A stretch of 64,000 bases of DNA from NCBI GenBank assembly GCA_964393275.1, contig CAYMTA010000013.1:26117-90116 (forward strand), read 5' to 3'. The notes under the pieces were generated by a model that was not told where the DNA came from, ran no database searches, and was given only the letters and a program-made list of their open reading frames with translations. The position numbers and the translations under genes are program-made. The first letter of the stretch is position 1, and each line of letters begins with the position of its first letter. Positions 46,417-53,881 of the stretch are shown here, in pieces. Source of the stretch: SLRI01 sp964393275 (GTDB taxonomy: Bacteria; Pseudomonadota; Alphaproteobacteria; Geminicoccales; Geminicoccaceae).

Positions 46417-47151
46417 CTAATACACGTCCTGGCCGCCATTGACCGGGATCTCGGCGCCGGTGATGTAGGACGACTGGTCGGTGGCGAGGTAGTAGATCAC
46501 CGCCGCCACCTCCTCGGGCGATCCCAGGCGGCGGAGCGGGATGCGCTCGACCAATTCCGCGGTGCCGGGCGAGAGGATGGCCGTGTTGATCTCGCCAGGA
46601 CAGACGGCGTTCACCCGGATGCCGAGATGTGCCAGGTCGGCGGCGAGCTCGCGGGTCAGGGCGGTGAGCGCCGCCTTCGAGGTGGCATAGGCGCTGCCTG
46701 CGAAGGGGTGGACGCGGTGGCCGGCGATCGAGGTGATGTTGACCACGGTGCCGCCCGTGCGCGCGAGCCTGGGAGCCACGATCCGGCTGAAGAAGACGGG
46801 AGCCAGGAAGTTGATGGCGAAGGTCTTCTGCCAGGTTGCCATGTCGCCGTCGAGGCAGCCGAGGCGCGCCCCGGCCTCGCCCTTGGGCGAGTAGCCGGCA
46901 TTGTTGATCAGCGCATGCAGCGGTGCCCCGTCGAGCAGCTCGTCGAGCTGGCCGACCGTAGCGCCCAGATTGGCCGTGTCGCCGAGATCGACGGTGATGT
47001 GGTCGTGCCGCTCGTCGCGCGGGCAGCCTTCCGGCACCACCTCGCGCGAGCAGGTGATCGCCCGCCAGCCCTGGCGGACGAAATAGGTCGCGGTGGCATG
47101 GCCGATGCCGCGGCTGGCACCCGTGATGAAGACGTTCCTGCGCTCGCTCAT
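46417..47151 (-). CDS. Short-chain dehydrogenase/reductase
   Basis: NAD(P)-dependent SDR of 244 aa. It has the nucleotide motif TGASRGIG (10-17), LINNAG, catalytic Ser in NITSIAG, YATSK with Tyr and Lys, and the C-terminal PVNGGQDVY. The pattern matches 3-oxoacyl-ACP reductase-like (FabG-like) SDRs that use NADP(H), including acetoacetyl-CoA reductases. With phaC elsewhere in the window a PhaB role is conceivable but unsupported by linkage. Confidence 0.88.
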   Translation of the reverse strand: MSERRNVFITGASRGIGHATATYFVRQGWRAITCSREVVPEGCPRDERHDHITVDLGDTANLGATVGQLDELLDGAPLHALINNAGYSPKGEAGARLGCLDGDMATWQKTFAINFLAPVFFSRIVAPRLARTGGTVVNITSIAGHRVHPFAGSAYATSKAALTALTRELAADLAHLGIRVNAVCPGEINTAILSPGTAELVERIPLRRLGSPEEVAAVIYYLATDQSSYITGAEIPVNGGQDVY

Positions 47152-47250
47152 GCCCTGCCTTCCCTGCTTGCCGGTTCCCCTGCTTGCCGGCAGCGCTCTT
47201 CTAGCACGGCGGACGGACGAGCCGCGCCTGTTCTCGCTACAGACTGGCGC

Positions 47251-47889
47251 CTAGGGGGCCAGCCGCTCGATCCGCCAGCCGTCACCCTCGGGCAGGTAGA
47301 CCAGCCGGTCGTGCAGCCGGCTGGGCCGGCCCTGCCAGAACTCGAAGCGGTCCGCCACCACCCGATAGCCGCCCCAATGAGCCGGCCGCGGCAGGTCTTC
47401 GGGATGCTCTCGCTCGAGCGCCCGAAAGCGCTCCTCCAGTGCCGCCCGCGACGCGATTGGGCGGCTCTGCGGCGAGGCCGCGGCGCCGATCCGGCTGCCA
47501 TAGGGGCGCGAGTGGAAATAGGCGTCCGATTCGGCGTCGGCAATCCGCTCCACCGGGCCTTCGATGCGCACCTGGCGGTGCAGCCTGTCCCACCAGAAGA
47601 GCAGGGCCGCCCGGGGATTGGCGGCGAGGTCCTGGCCCTTGCGGCTCTCGCGGTTGGTGAAGAAGGTGAAGCCCTGCGCGTCGAAGCCCTTGAGCAGCAC
47701 CATGCGCAGCGAGGGCCGGCCCGCCGCGTCGACCGTGGCGAGCGCCATGGCGTTGGGCTCCATCAGATCCGCCGCGAGCGCCGCCTCGAACCAGCGCGTG
47801 AACTGGCGATGGGGATCGGCATCGGCGTCGGCCTCGTCGAGGGCATCTTTGTCGTAGCTCTGGCGCAGCTGCGCCGGATCGGGGGTCAT
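47251..47889 (-). CDS. pdxH: Pyridoxamine/pyridoxine 5'-phosphate oxidase
   Basis: FMN enzyme oxidising PNP or PMP to PLP. The 212-aa length is typical. It shows MALATVDAAGRPSLRMVLLKGFD, FFTNRESRKGQDL (FMN phosphate), EGPVERI, SRPYGSRIGAAASPQS, and the C-terminal WGGYRV, FWQGRPSRLHDR and WRIERLAP motifs. GGAGAACGCCC precedes the ATG. It diverges from pdxY across 106 bp, forming a vitamin B6 salvage pair that would supply the PLP enzymes in this window. Confidence 0.95.
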   Translation of the reverse strand: MTPDPAQLRQSYDKDALDEADADADPHRQFTRWFEAALAADLMEPNAMALATVDAAGRPSLRMVLLKGFDAQGFTFFTNRESRKGQDLAANPRAALLFWWDRLHRQVRIEGPVERIADAESDAYFHSRPYGSRIGAAASPQSRPIASRAALEERFRALEREHPEDLPRPAHWGGYRVVADRFEFWQGRPSRLHDRLVYLPEGDGWRIERLAP

Positions 47890-47995
47890 GGGCGTTCTCC
47901 AGCGAAAGTGGCACCAGAGCTAGCGGCCACCGTGGCGCTGGCAAGGGCCACATCGGTGCGCTTCATCGAGCCGGACCATGCACGGAGGCACGAGC

Positions 47996-48850
47996 TTGCA
48001 GGATGGCATTCTCTCGATCCAGTCGGCGGTGGCCTACGGCCATGTCGGCAACAGCGCCGCCGCCTTCCCGCTGCAGCGGTTGGGCTTCGAGGTCTGGCCG
48101 GTGAACACCGTGCTGTTCAGCAATCACACGGGCTACGACACCTGGCGCGGCCATGTCCTGGCGGTCGACCAGGTCCGCGAGATCCTGCGCGGCGTCGAGG
48201 AGCGGGGCGCCTTCGATCACTGCGCCGCCGTGCTCTCTGGCTATCTGGGCGACGCCGAGCTCGGCCAGGCGGTGCTCGAGACCGTGGCCCGGATCAAATC
48301 CCGCCGGCCCGAGGCGCTCTTCGTCTGCGATCCGGTGATGGGCGATCGCGACGGCGGCTTCTTCGTGCGCGAGGGCATTCCCGCCTTCTTCAAGCAGCGT
48401 GCCGTGCCGGCCGCCGACATCGTCGTGCCCAACCAGTTCGAGCTCGCCTATCTGGCCGGTCGCGAGCTCGACATGCTCGACGACGTGCTGGGAGCGGCTC
48501 GCACCGTTCGCGAGACGGGGCCACGGATGGTGGTCGTGACGAGCCTGGTGCTGCCCGAGCGGCCGGGCGAGATCGGCGTCGTGGCCGAGACGGCGGCCGA
48601 AAGCTGGATGGTCTGGACGCCCAGGGTCGACATTCACCTGAACGGCACGGGCGACGCCTTCACCGCGCTGATCCTGGCCCACTACCTGCAGAGCCCCGAC
48701 CCGAGGCGCGCCATCGAGGCGGCGGCGAGCTCCATGTTCGCCCTGGTCCGGGCAACCGGGGAAGCGGGCCGCCGGGAGCTGCTCCTGATCGAGGGCCAGA
48801 GCCAGCTCGTGGAGCCGGACCAACGCTTCATCGCCGAGCGGATTCGCTGA
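47996..48850 (+). CDS. pdxY: Pyridoxal kinase
   Basis: Ribokinase-fold kinase phosphorylating pyridoxal. It has ILSIQSAVAYGHVGNSAAAFP, the CDPVMGD metal motif, VPNQFELAYLAGR and the anion-hole GTGDAFTALI. A TTG at 47996 is chosen as the start because GGAGG lies 7 nt upstream and the resulting MQDGILSIQS matches homologues (284 aa). The ATG at 47978 (290 aa) would place that ribosome site inside the coding region. The gene converges on the epimerase gene, overlapping it by 23 bp at the 3' ends. Confidence 0.93.
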   Translation: MQDGILSIQSAVAYGHVGNSAAAFPLQRLGFEVWPVNTVLFSNHTGYDTWRGHVLAVDQVREILRGVEERGAFDHCAAVLSGYLGDAELGQAVLETVARIKSRRPEALFVCDPVMGDRDGGFFVREGIPAFFKQRAVPAADIVVPNQFELAYLAGRELDMLDDVLGAARTVRETGPRMVVVTSLVLPERPGEIGVVAETAAESWMVWTPRVDIHLNGTGDAFTALILAHYLQSPDPRRAIEAAASSMFALVRATGEAGRRELLLIEGQSQLVEPDQRFIAERIR

Positions 48851-49625
48851 GCCGCTTGCCGAGCTGGCGGGCCTGACCCAAGAGGGACGCCGCATCCGTG
48901 TCGAGGCCGACCAGGCCTGCGAGCCGGCGGCAGTCGAGCACGAAGCCATCGCGCTCGGCAGGGTCGAGGATGACCAGCCGACCCCGACCGAAGCCTTCGA
49001 TCAGGGCCAGCGCCAGCCGGCCGGTGGGCAGCGCCACGCCCGAGCCGACATTGACGATGCCGCCCGGTGGCCGGCGGGCGAGGGCGGCGATCATCCGGGC
49101 CGCCGTCTCGACGTCGAGGAAATCGCGCGTGGTGAACGGGCTCATGTCGAAGGTGATGGCAGCCTCGCGGGCGAGGCCGTCGAGCATGCGACCCATGAAG
49201 CCCGGCCGGCCGGGCTCGAAGGCGAAGATGTTGGCGAGGCGCAGCCGGGTCAGACGCGGGCCGAGCAGCTCGCCCAGCGCCTCCTCCATGGCGAGCTTCT
49301 GTCGCCCGTAGAGGTCGCCCGGGCCGAGCGGGGCGGCTTCGTCGAGCGGACGATCGGCCGGGGCGTAGACCTTGCGGGTGGAGAGCATCAAGAAGGGCAG
49401 GCCGCGCTCGGCCACCCGCCTTGCCAGGGCCAGCTCCACATCGTCCGCCAGCCGGTAGCCGGACGTGCCGAGGCGCGGATCCCGTCCGGCATGCACGACC
49501 GCCTCGATGCCGTCGAGCAGGCCGGGCCCGCCCAGGGCATCGTGCCCGCGCGCCCGGGCCGCCCGGCCGAGTGCTTGGGCGACATGGCGGCCGATCAGGC
49601 CGCCGGCGCCGGTGACGAGGATCAT
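48828..49625 (-). CDS. NAD-dependent epimerase/dehydratase (extended SDR-like)
   Basis: A 265-aa Rossmann protein. The start MILVTGAGGLIGRHVA binds NAD(P). It continues with a shortened sugar-nucleotide epimerase fold: FLMLSTRKVYAP, the catalytic YGRQK motif (Tyr/Lys), RLANIFAFEPGRPGFM, DFLDVETAARMI and IVNVGSG. It is shorter than typical epimerases (about 310 aa). Likely substrate is a nucleotide sugar. The ATG overlaps the rnd stop (ATGA). Confidence 0.82.
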   Translation of the reverse strand: MILVTGAGGLIGRHVAQALGRAARARGHDALGGPGLLDGIEAVVHAGRDPRLGTSGYRLADDVELALARRVAERGLPFLMLSTRKVYAPADRPLDEAAPLGPGDLYGRQKLAMEEALGELLGPRLTRLRLANIFAFEPGRPGFMGRMLDGLAREAAITFDMSPFTTRDFLDVETAARMIAALARRPPGGIVNVGSGVALPTGRLALALIEGFGRGRLVILDPAERDGFVLDCRRLAGLVGLDTDAASLLGQARQLGKRLSESARR

Positions 49626-50773
49626 GCGGCCGGCGGCTCGATCAGGACGATCTGCCGATCCCTGACGGCGAGGCCGATCCGCCCGGCCTTGAGGTCGAGG
49701 GCGCGGGCGCCGAAAAGCTCGCGCCGCCAGCCCTTGAGAGCCGGGACATCGGCCGCGTCGTCGAGCGCCAGCTCCTCCAGCTCGGCGCTGGTGGCGATCA
49801 GCCGCTGGGCCACATCGCTCTCCTCGGCACAGTGCTTGAGCAGCACCCGGAGCAGGTCGACCGTGGGTCCCAGGCCCTTGGGGGGAGGCTTGGGCTGCGG
49901 CAGATGCGGCAGGCTCTCCTCGGGCCGCGCATGCACCGCGGTGACCACGTCGATCACCTCGCGCATGCTCTCGCGGTCGAGGTTGATCCGGTCGAGCCGG
50001 CGGAGATCGTCCTGGTCCCTGGGCTTCTGCGCCGCCAGCTCCATCAGGAGGTCGTCGCGGACGATCCGGTTGCGCGGCACGTCGCGGGCCTGCGCCTTGC
50101 GCTCGCGCCAGGCGGCGAGCTCCTGGACGAGGGCGATGAAGCGCGGCTCGCGCGAGCGGACCTTGAGCCGCTTCCAGGCGTCCTCGGGCTCGGTGACGTA
50201 GAGGCTGGGGACCGTGAGGCCGGCCGTCTCCTCCGCCACCCAGTCGAGCCGGCCCGCCTGCTCGATCCGGCTCCTCAGCTTCTTGTAGATCGTCCGAAGA
50301 TGGGTGACGTCCGAGAGCGCGTAGCTGAGCTGCGCCTCGGAGAGCGGGCGGCGGCCCCAGTCGGTGAAGCGCGAGCTCTTGTCGAGCTTGGCCTTGGCGA
50401 GGCGGTTGACCAGGGTCTCGTAGGCGACCTCCTCGCCGAAGCCGCAGACCATGGCCGCGACCTGGGTGTCGAAGACCGGCCCCGGCATCCCGCCCTGCAT
50501 CATGCGGCTGAAGATCTCGAGATCCTGCCGGCAGGCATGGAAGACCTTGAGCACGTTCGGATCGGCCATGAGCTCGAGCAGCGGCTCGAGGTCGATGCCG
50601 GGAGCCAGCGTGTCGACGGCGGCGGCCTCGTCCTCGCCCGCGAGCTGGACCAGGCAGAGCTTCGCCCAGTAGGTGCGCTCGCGCATGAACTCGGTGTCGA
50701 CGGTGACGAAGGGCTCCCGGCGGAGGCGCTCGACGACCGCCCGGAGCTCGTTGGTGGTGGTGATCAGGGTCAT
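49622..50773 (-). CDS. rnd: Ribonuclease D
   Basis: 3'-5' exoribonuclease trimming tRNA precursors. The 383-aa protein has the DEDDy exonuclease domain (VDTEFMRERTYW with Asp-Glu, VFHACRQDLEIF, DVTHLRTIYKKL) and two C-terminal HRDC regions (EPRFIALVQELAAWRERKAQ, about 205-224, and the 300s). It is translationally coupled to the epimerase gene (ATGA) and diverges from aspS. Confidence 0.94.
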   Translation of the reverse strand: MTLITTTNELRAVVERLRREPFVTVDTEFMRERTYWAKLCLVQLAGEDEAAAVDTLAPGIDLEPLLELMADPNVLKVFHACRQDLEIFSRMMQGGMPGPVFDTQVAAMVCGFGEEVAYETLVNRLAKAKLDKSSRFTDWGRRPLSEAQLSYALSDVTHLRTIYKKLRSRIEQAGRLDWVAEETAGLTVPSLYVTEPEDAWKRLKVRSREPRFIALVQELAAWRERKAQARDVPRNRIVRDDLLMELAAQKPRDQDDLRRLDRINLDRESMREVIDVVTAVHARPEESLPHLPQPKPPPKGLGPTVDLLRVLLKHCAEESDVAQRLIATSAELEELALDDAADVPALKGWRRELFGARALDLKAGRIGLAVRDRQIVLIEPPAA

Positions 50774-50817
50774 AAGCGATCCGGGACGGGCTGGTTGCGC
50801 CGGGCAGGGCTCGCCGC

Positions 50818-50847
50818 TTGACACATCGGCGGCCGTCGTGACCTTTA
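50818..50847 (+). promoter_or_regulatory. Candidate aspS promoter
   Basis: A perfect TTGACA (50818-50823) lies in the 127-bp rnd/aspS spacer. The best -10 at 17-19 nt (CTTTAC region, 50841-50847) is poor, so this is a candidate only. Confidence 0.3.
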
Positions 50848-50900
50848 CGCGCGGCCGCGAGCCCGCAGCCTTCCTTTCCTTGAACGTCGAGAGTGACGGC

Positions 50901-52718
50901 ATGCACCGTTATCGAACGCATCGCTGCGGCGAGCTTACCAAAGGCTGGGTCGGCAGCGAGGCCCGGTTGAGCGGATGGGTACACCGAAAGCGCGATCACG
51001 GCCAGTTGCTGTTCATCGACCTCCGCGATCATACCGGCCTCACCCAGATCGTCTTCCAGCCAGAGCAGCCCTTCTTCGCCGAGGCCGAGGGGCTGCGGCT
51101 GGAGAGCGTGATCACCGTCTCCGGCAACGTCGTGGCCCGTTCTCCGGAGACGATCAACCCGGACCTCGCCACCGGCGAGATCGAGCTGGTGGCGACCGAT
51201 CTCGACGTGCAGTCGATCGCCGACATCCTGCCGCTCCAGGTCAATGCCGAGCGCGACTACCCGGAGGAGACCCGGCTCAAATACCGCTTCCTCGACCTTC
51301 GGCGCGAGAAGATGCAGCGGCAGATCCGGCTGCGGTCGGCGATCACGGCGAGCATCCGCCGGCGGATGACCGAGCAGGGCTTCACCGAGATCCAGACCCC
51401 CATCCTGACCGCCAGCTCGCCCGAGGGGGCGCGCGACTTCCTCGTGCCGTCGCGGCTGCATCCGGGCCATTTCTACGCGCTGCCGCAGGCGCCGCAGCAG
51501 TACAAGCAGCTTCTGATGATGTCCGGCTTCGACCGCTACTTCCAGATCGCCCCCTGCTTTCGCGACGAGGACGCGCGCGCCGACCGGAGCCCGGGCGAGT
51601 TCTACCAGCTCGACCTCGAGATGGCGTTCGTCACGCAGGAGGACGTCTTCGCCGCGGTCGAGCCCCTGATGCATGGCGTGTTCGAGGAGTTCTCGGATCG
51701 CCCGGTCACCCCCATGCCGTTCCCGCACATCGCCTATCGGGACGCGATCCGCCGCTACGGCACCGACAAGCCGGATCTCAGGAACCCGATCCTGATCGAT
51801 GACGTGAGCGAGCACTTCAGGGGCTCCGGCTTCAAGGTCTTCGCCGGCATCCTGGCAGGCGACCCCAAGGCCGCCGTCTGGGCCATCCCCGCACCCAAGG
51901 GCGGCAGCCGCGCCTTCTGCGACCGGATGAACGGCTGGGCCCAGGAGCAGGGCCAGCCGGGGCTCGGCTACATCTTCTTCAAGGACGGCCAGGGCTCGGG
52001 CCCGGTGGCGAAGAACATCGGCCCCGAGCGCACGAGCGCCATCCAGGCTCAGCTCGGGCTCGGCGACGGCGATGCCGTCTTCTTCGCGGCCGGCCTGCCC
52101 GACAGGTTCTACAAGTTCGCCGGTGCTGCCCGGGACCGGATCGGCCAGGAGCTCGATCTCTGCGAGAAGGACGTCTTCCGGTTCTGCTGGATCGTCGATT
52201 TCCCCATGTTCGAGTGGGACGAGGAGACCAAGAGCGTCACCTTCTCGCACAACCCCTTCTCCATGCCGCAGGGCGGGATGGAAGCGCTCCTCTCCAGGGA
52301 TCCGCTCGATATCCTGGCCTTCCAGTACGACATCGTCTGCAACGGCGTCGAGCTCTCCTCGGGTGCGATCCGCAACCATCGCCCGGACATCATGATCAAG
52401 GCCTTCGAGCTCGCCGGCTACGACCGGCAGGTGCTCGAGGAGCGGTTCGGCGGCATGTTCCGGGCCCTCCACTTCGGCGCCCCGCCGCATGGCGGCATAG
52501 CGCCCGGCCTCGACCGCATCGTCATGCTGCTCGCCGATACCGAGAACCTGCGCGAGATCATCGCCTTCCCGATGAACCAGCAGGCCCAGGAGCTGCTCTT
52601 GGGCGCCCCCTCGCCGGTGGCCGTGAAGCAGCTCGACGAGCTGCATCTGCAGCTCTCGCTCGCCGCCCGCGAGCGCCTGCGCGAGCTGGCCGAGGGTCCG
52701 GCGGTGCCGGCTTCATAG
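50901..52718 (+). CDS. aspS: Aspartyl-tRNA synthetase, probably non-discriminating
   Basis: Class II synthetase of 605 aa, bacterial type with the GAD insertion. It has the OB anticodon domain (SGWVHRKRDHGQLLFIDLRD), motif 2 FRDEDARADRSPGEFYQLD, the QAPQQYKQLLMM segment and motif 3 GGIAPGLDRIVML. His33 in RDHG corresponds to the His found in Asp/Asn-tRNA synthetases that also charge tRNA(Asn), where discriminating enzymes have Leu. Asn-tRNA would then be made by the GatCAB amidotransferase, which is common in alphaproteobacteria lacking AsnRS. The ATG follows a GAGAGTGACGGC leader. Confidence 0.96.
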   Translation: MHRYRTHRCGELTKGWVGSEARLSGWVHRKRDHGQLLFIDLRDHTGLTQIVFQPEQPFFAEAEGLRLESVITVSGNVVARSPETINPDLATGEIELVATDLDVQSIADILPLQVNAERDYPEETRLKYRFLDLRREKMQRQIRLRSAITASIRRRMTEQGFTEIQTPILTASSPEGARDFLVPSRLHPGHFYALPQAPQQYKQLLMMSGFDRYFQIAPCFRDEDARADRSPGEFYQLDLEMAFVTQEDVFAAVEPLMHGVFEEFSDRPVTPMPFPHIAYRDAIRRYGTDKPDLRNPILIDDVSEHFRGSGFKVFAGILAGDPKAAVWAIPAPKGGSRAFCDRMNGWAQEQGQPGLGYIFFKDGQGSGPVAKNIGPERTSAIQAQLGLGDGDAVFFAAGLPDRFYKFAGAARDRIGQELDLCEKDVFRFCWIVDFPMFEWDEETKSVTFSHNPFSMPQGGMEALLSRDPLDILAFQYDIVCNGVELSSGAIRNHRPDIMIKAFELAGYDRQVLEERFGGMFRALHFGAPPHGGIAPGLDRIVMLLADTENLREIIAFPMNQQAQELLLGAPSPVAVKQLDELHLQLSLAARERLRELAEGPAVPAS

Positions 52719-52760
52719 GATTGTCAGCCTGGCATCTTGGCGCGGCAGAGCGACGCCGCC

Positions 52761-53879
52761 TCAAAGGCTCATTGCCCGGCGGAACAGCGCGAGGCTCAGG
52801 GCGAAGAAGAGCAGCCCCAGCCCGCCCATGAGCGCCAGCTCGACCCAGACCGTCTCCACGCCTGCGCCGCGGAACATCACCGCCTTGGCGAAGGTCAGGA
52901 AATGGCGGGAGGGCAAGGCCATGGTGAGCCGCTGAACGATGTCGGGCTGGCTTTCGATCGCGCCCATCCCGCCCGAGAGCATGATGATGGGGATGATGAC
53001 CATGATGACCAGGAGCGCGAACTGCGCCATGCTGCGCGCCATGGTGCCCAGGAACATGCCGATCGCCGCCGCGGCGGCGAGATAGACCGCCGTTCCGGCC
53101 AGCAGCAGGGTCACCGAGCCGGCCATTGGCACCTGCAGCAGCCCCTGAACCACGAACAGCAGCGACAGGGTGAAGGCCGCCAGCACCACGACGACATTGG
53201 CCAGCACCTTGGAAACCGCGATCTCGAAAGGGGTGAGCGGCATCACCATCAGGTGCTCGATGGTGCCCTGCTCGCGCTCGCGCAGCATCGCCGCCCCGGT
53301 CAGCGCGATGGTCAGAAGCGAAAGCTGGTTGAGAAGCGAGGAGACCGACTTGAACCAGACCGAATCGCCGTTCGGGTTGAAGGCGCGGCGCAGCTCCAGC
53401 CGCAGCGCCGGGTCGGGCGCATCCGGGCTGCCGGTCAAGAATGCGCGGGTTTCCGCGGCAAGGATATTGGCGATGTAGTCGGTGCCGAGCTGGGCCTGGG
53501 AAACCGCCGTGGCATCGACCTCGAGCTGGGCCGTGGGCCGTGCGCCGGCGATCACGTCGGCCTCGAAATCGGGCGGAAAGGCGAGGACGAACATGATCCG
53601 GCCCTCGTCCATCTCGAGCGCGACCTCGTCCGGGCCGATCACCACCGGCGGCTGGAACCAGGGCGGGTCGAGCGCGTCGGCGATCTGCCGGGTCAGGGTG
53701 GAGTTGTCCTCATCCAGGATGGCGATGGCGGCGTTGTAGACCGTGTCGCCAGCACCGCTCGCCTCGAGGATCACGGCGACGATGAAGGACCACATGATCA
53801 AGACCACCATCACCGGATCGCCCAGGACGCTTTTCAGCTCCTTGCCGGCGAGCCAGAAGATGTTGGCAAGTCCCCGCAT
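52761..53879 (-). CDS. ABC-2 type export permease (YhhJ-like)
   Basis: A 372-aa permease of the ABC-2 class: one N-terminal helix (about 20-38), a periplasmic domain of about 150 residues, then five C-terminal helices with the MLREREQGTIEHLMVMPLTP motif. It matches the YhhJ partner of RbbA-type exporters. It begins 3 bp after the fused ATPase-permease gene and ends the tetR-hlyD-rbbA-yhhJ operon. Confidence 0.9.
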   Translation of the reverse strand: MRGLANIFWLAGKELKSVLGDPVMVVLIMWSFIVAVILEASGAGDTVYNAAIAILDEDNSTLTRQIADALDPPWFQPPVVIGPDEVALEMDEGRIMFVLAFPPDFEADVIAGARPTAQLEVDATAVSQAQLGTDYIANILAAETRAFLTGSPDAPDPALRLELRRAFNPNGDSVWFKSVSSLLNQLSLLTIALTGAAMLREREQGTIEHLMVMPLTPFEIAVSKVLANVVVVLAAFTLSLLFVVQGLLQVPMAGSVTLLLAGTAVYLAAAAAIGMFLGTMARSMAQFALLVIMVIIPIIMLSGGMGAIESQPDIVQRLTMALPSRHFLTFAKAVMFRGAGVETVWVELALMGGLGLLFFALSLALFRRAMSL

Positions 53880-53881
53880 CG

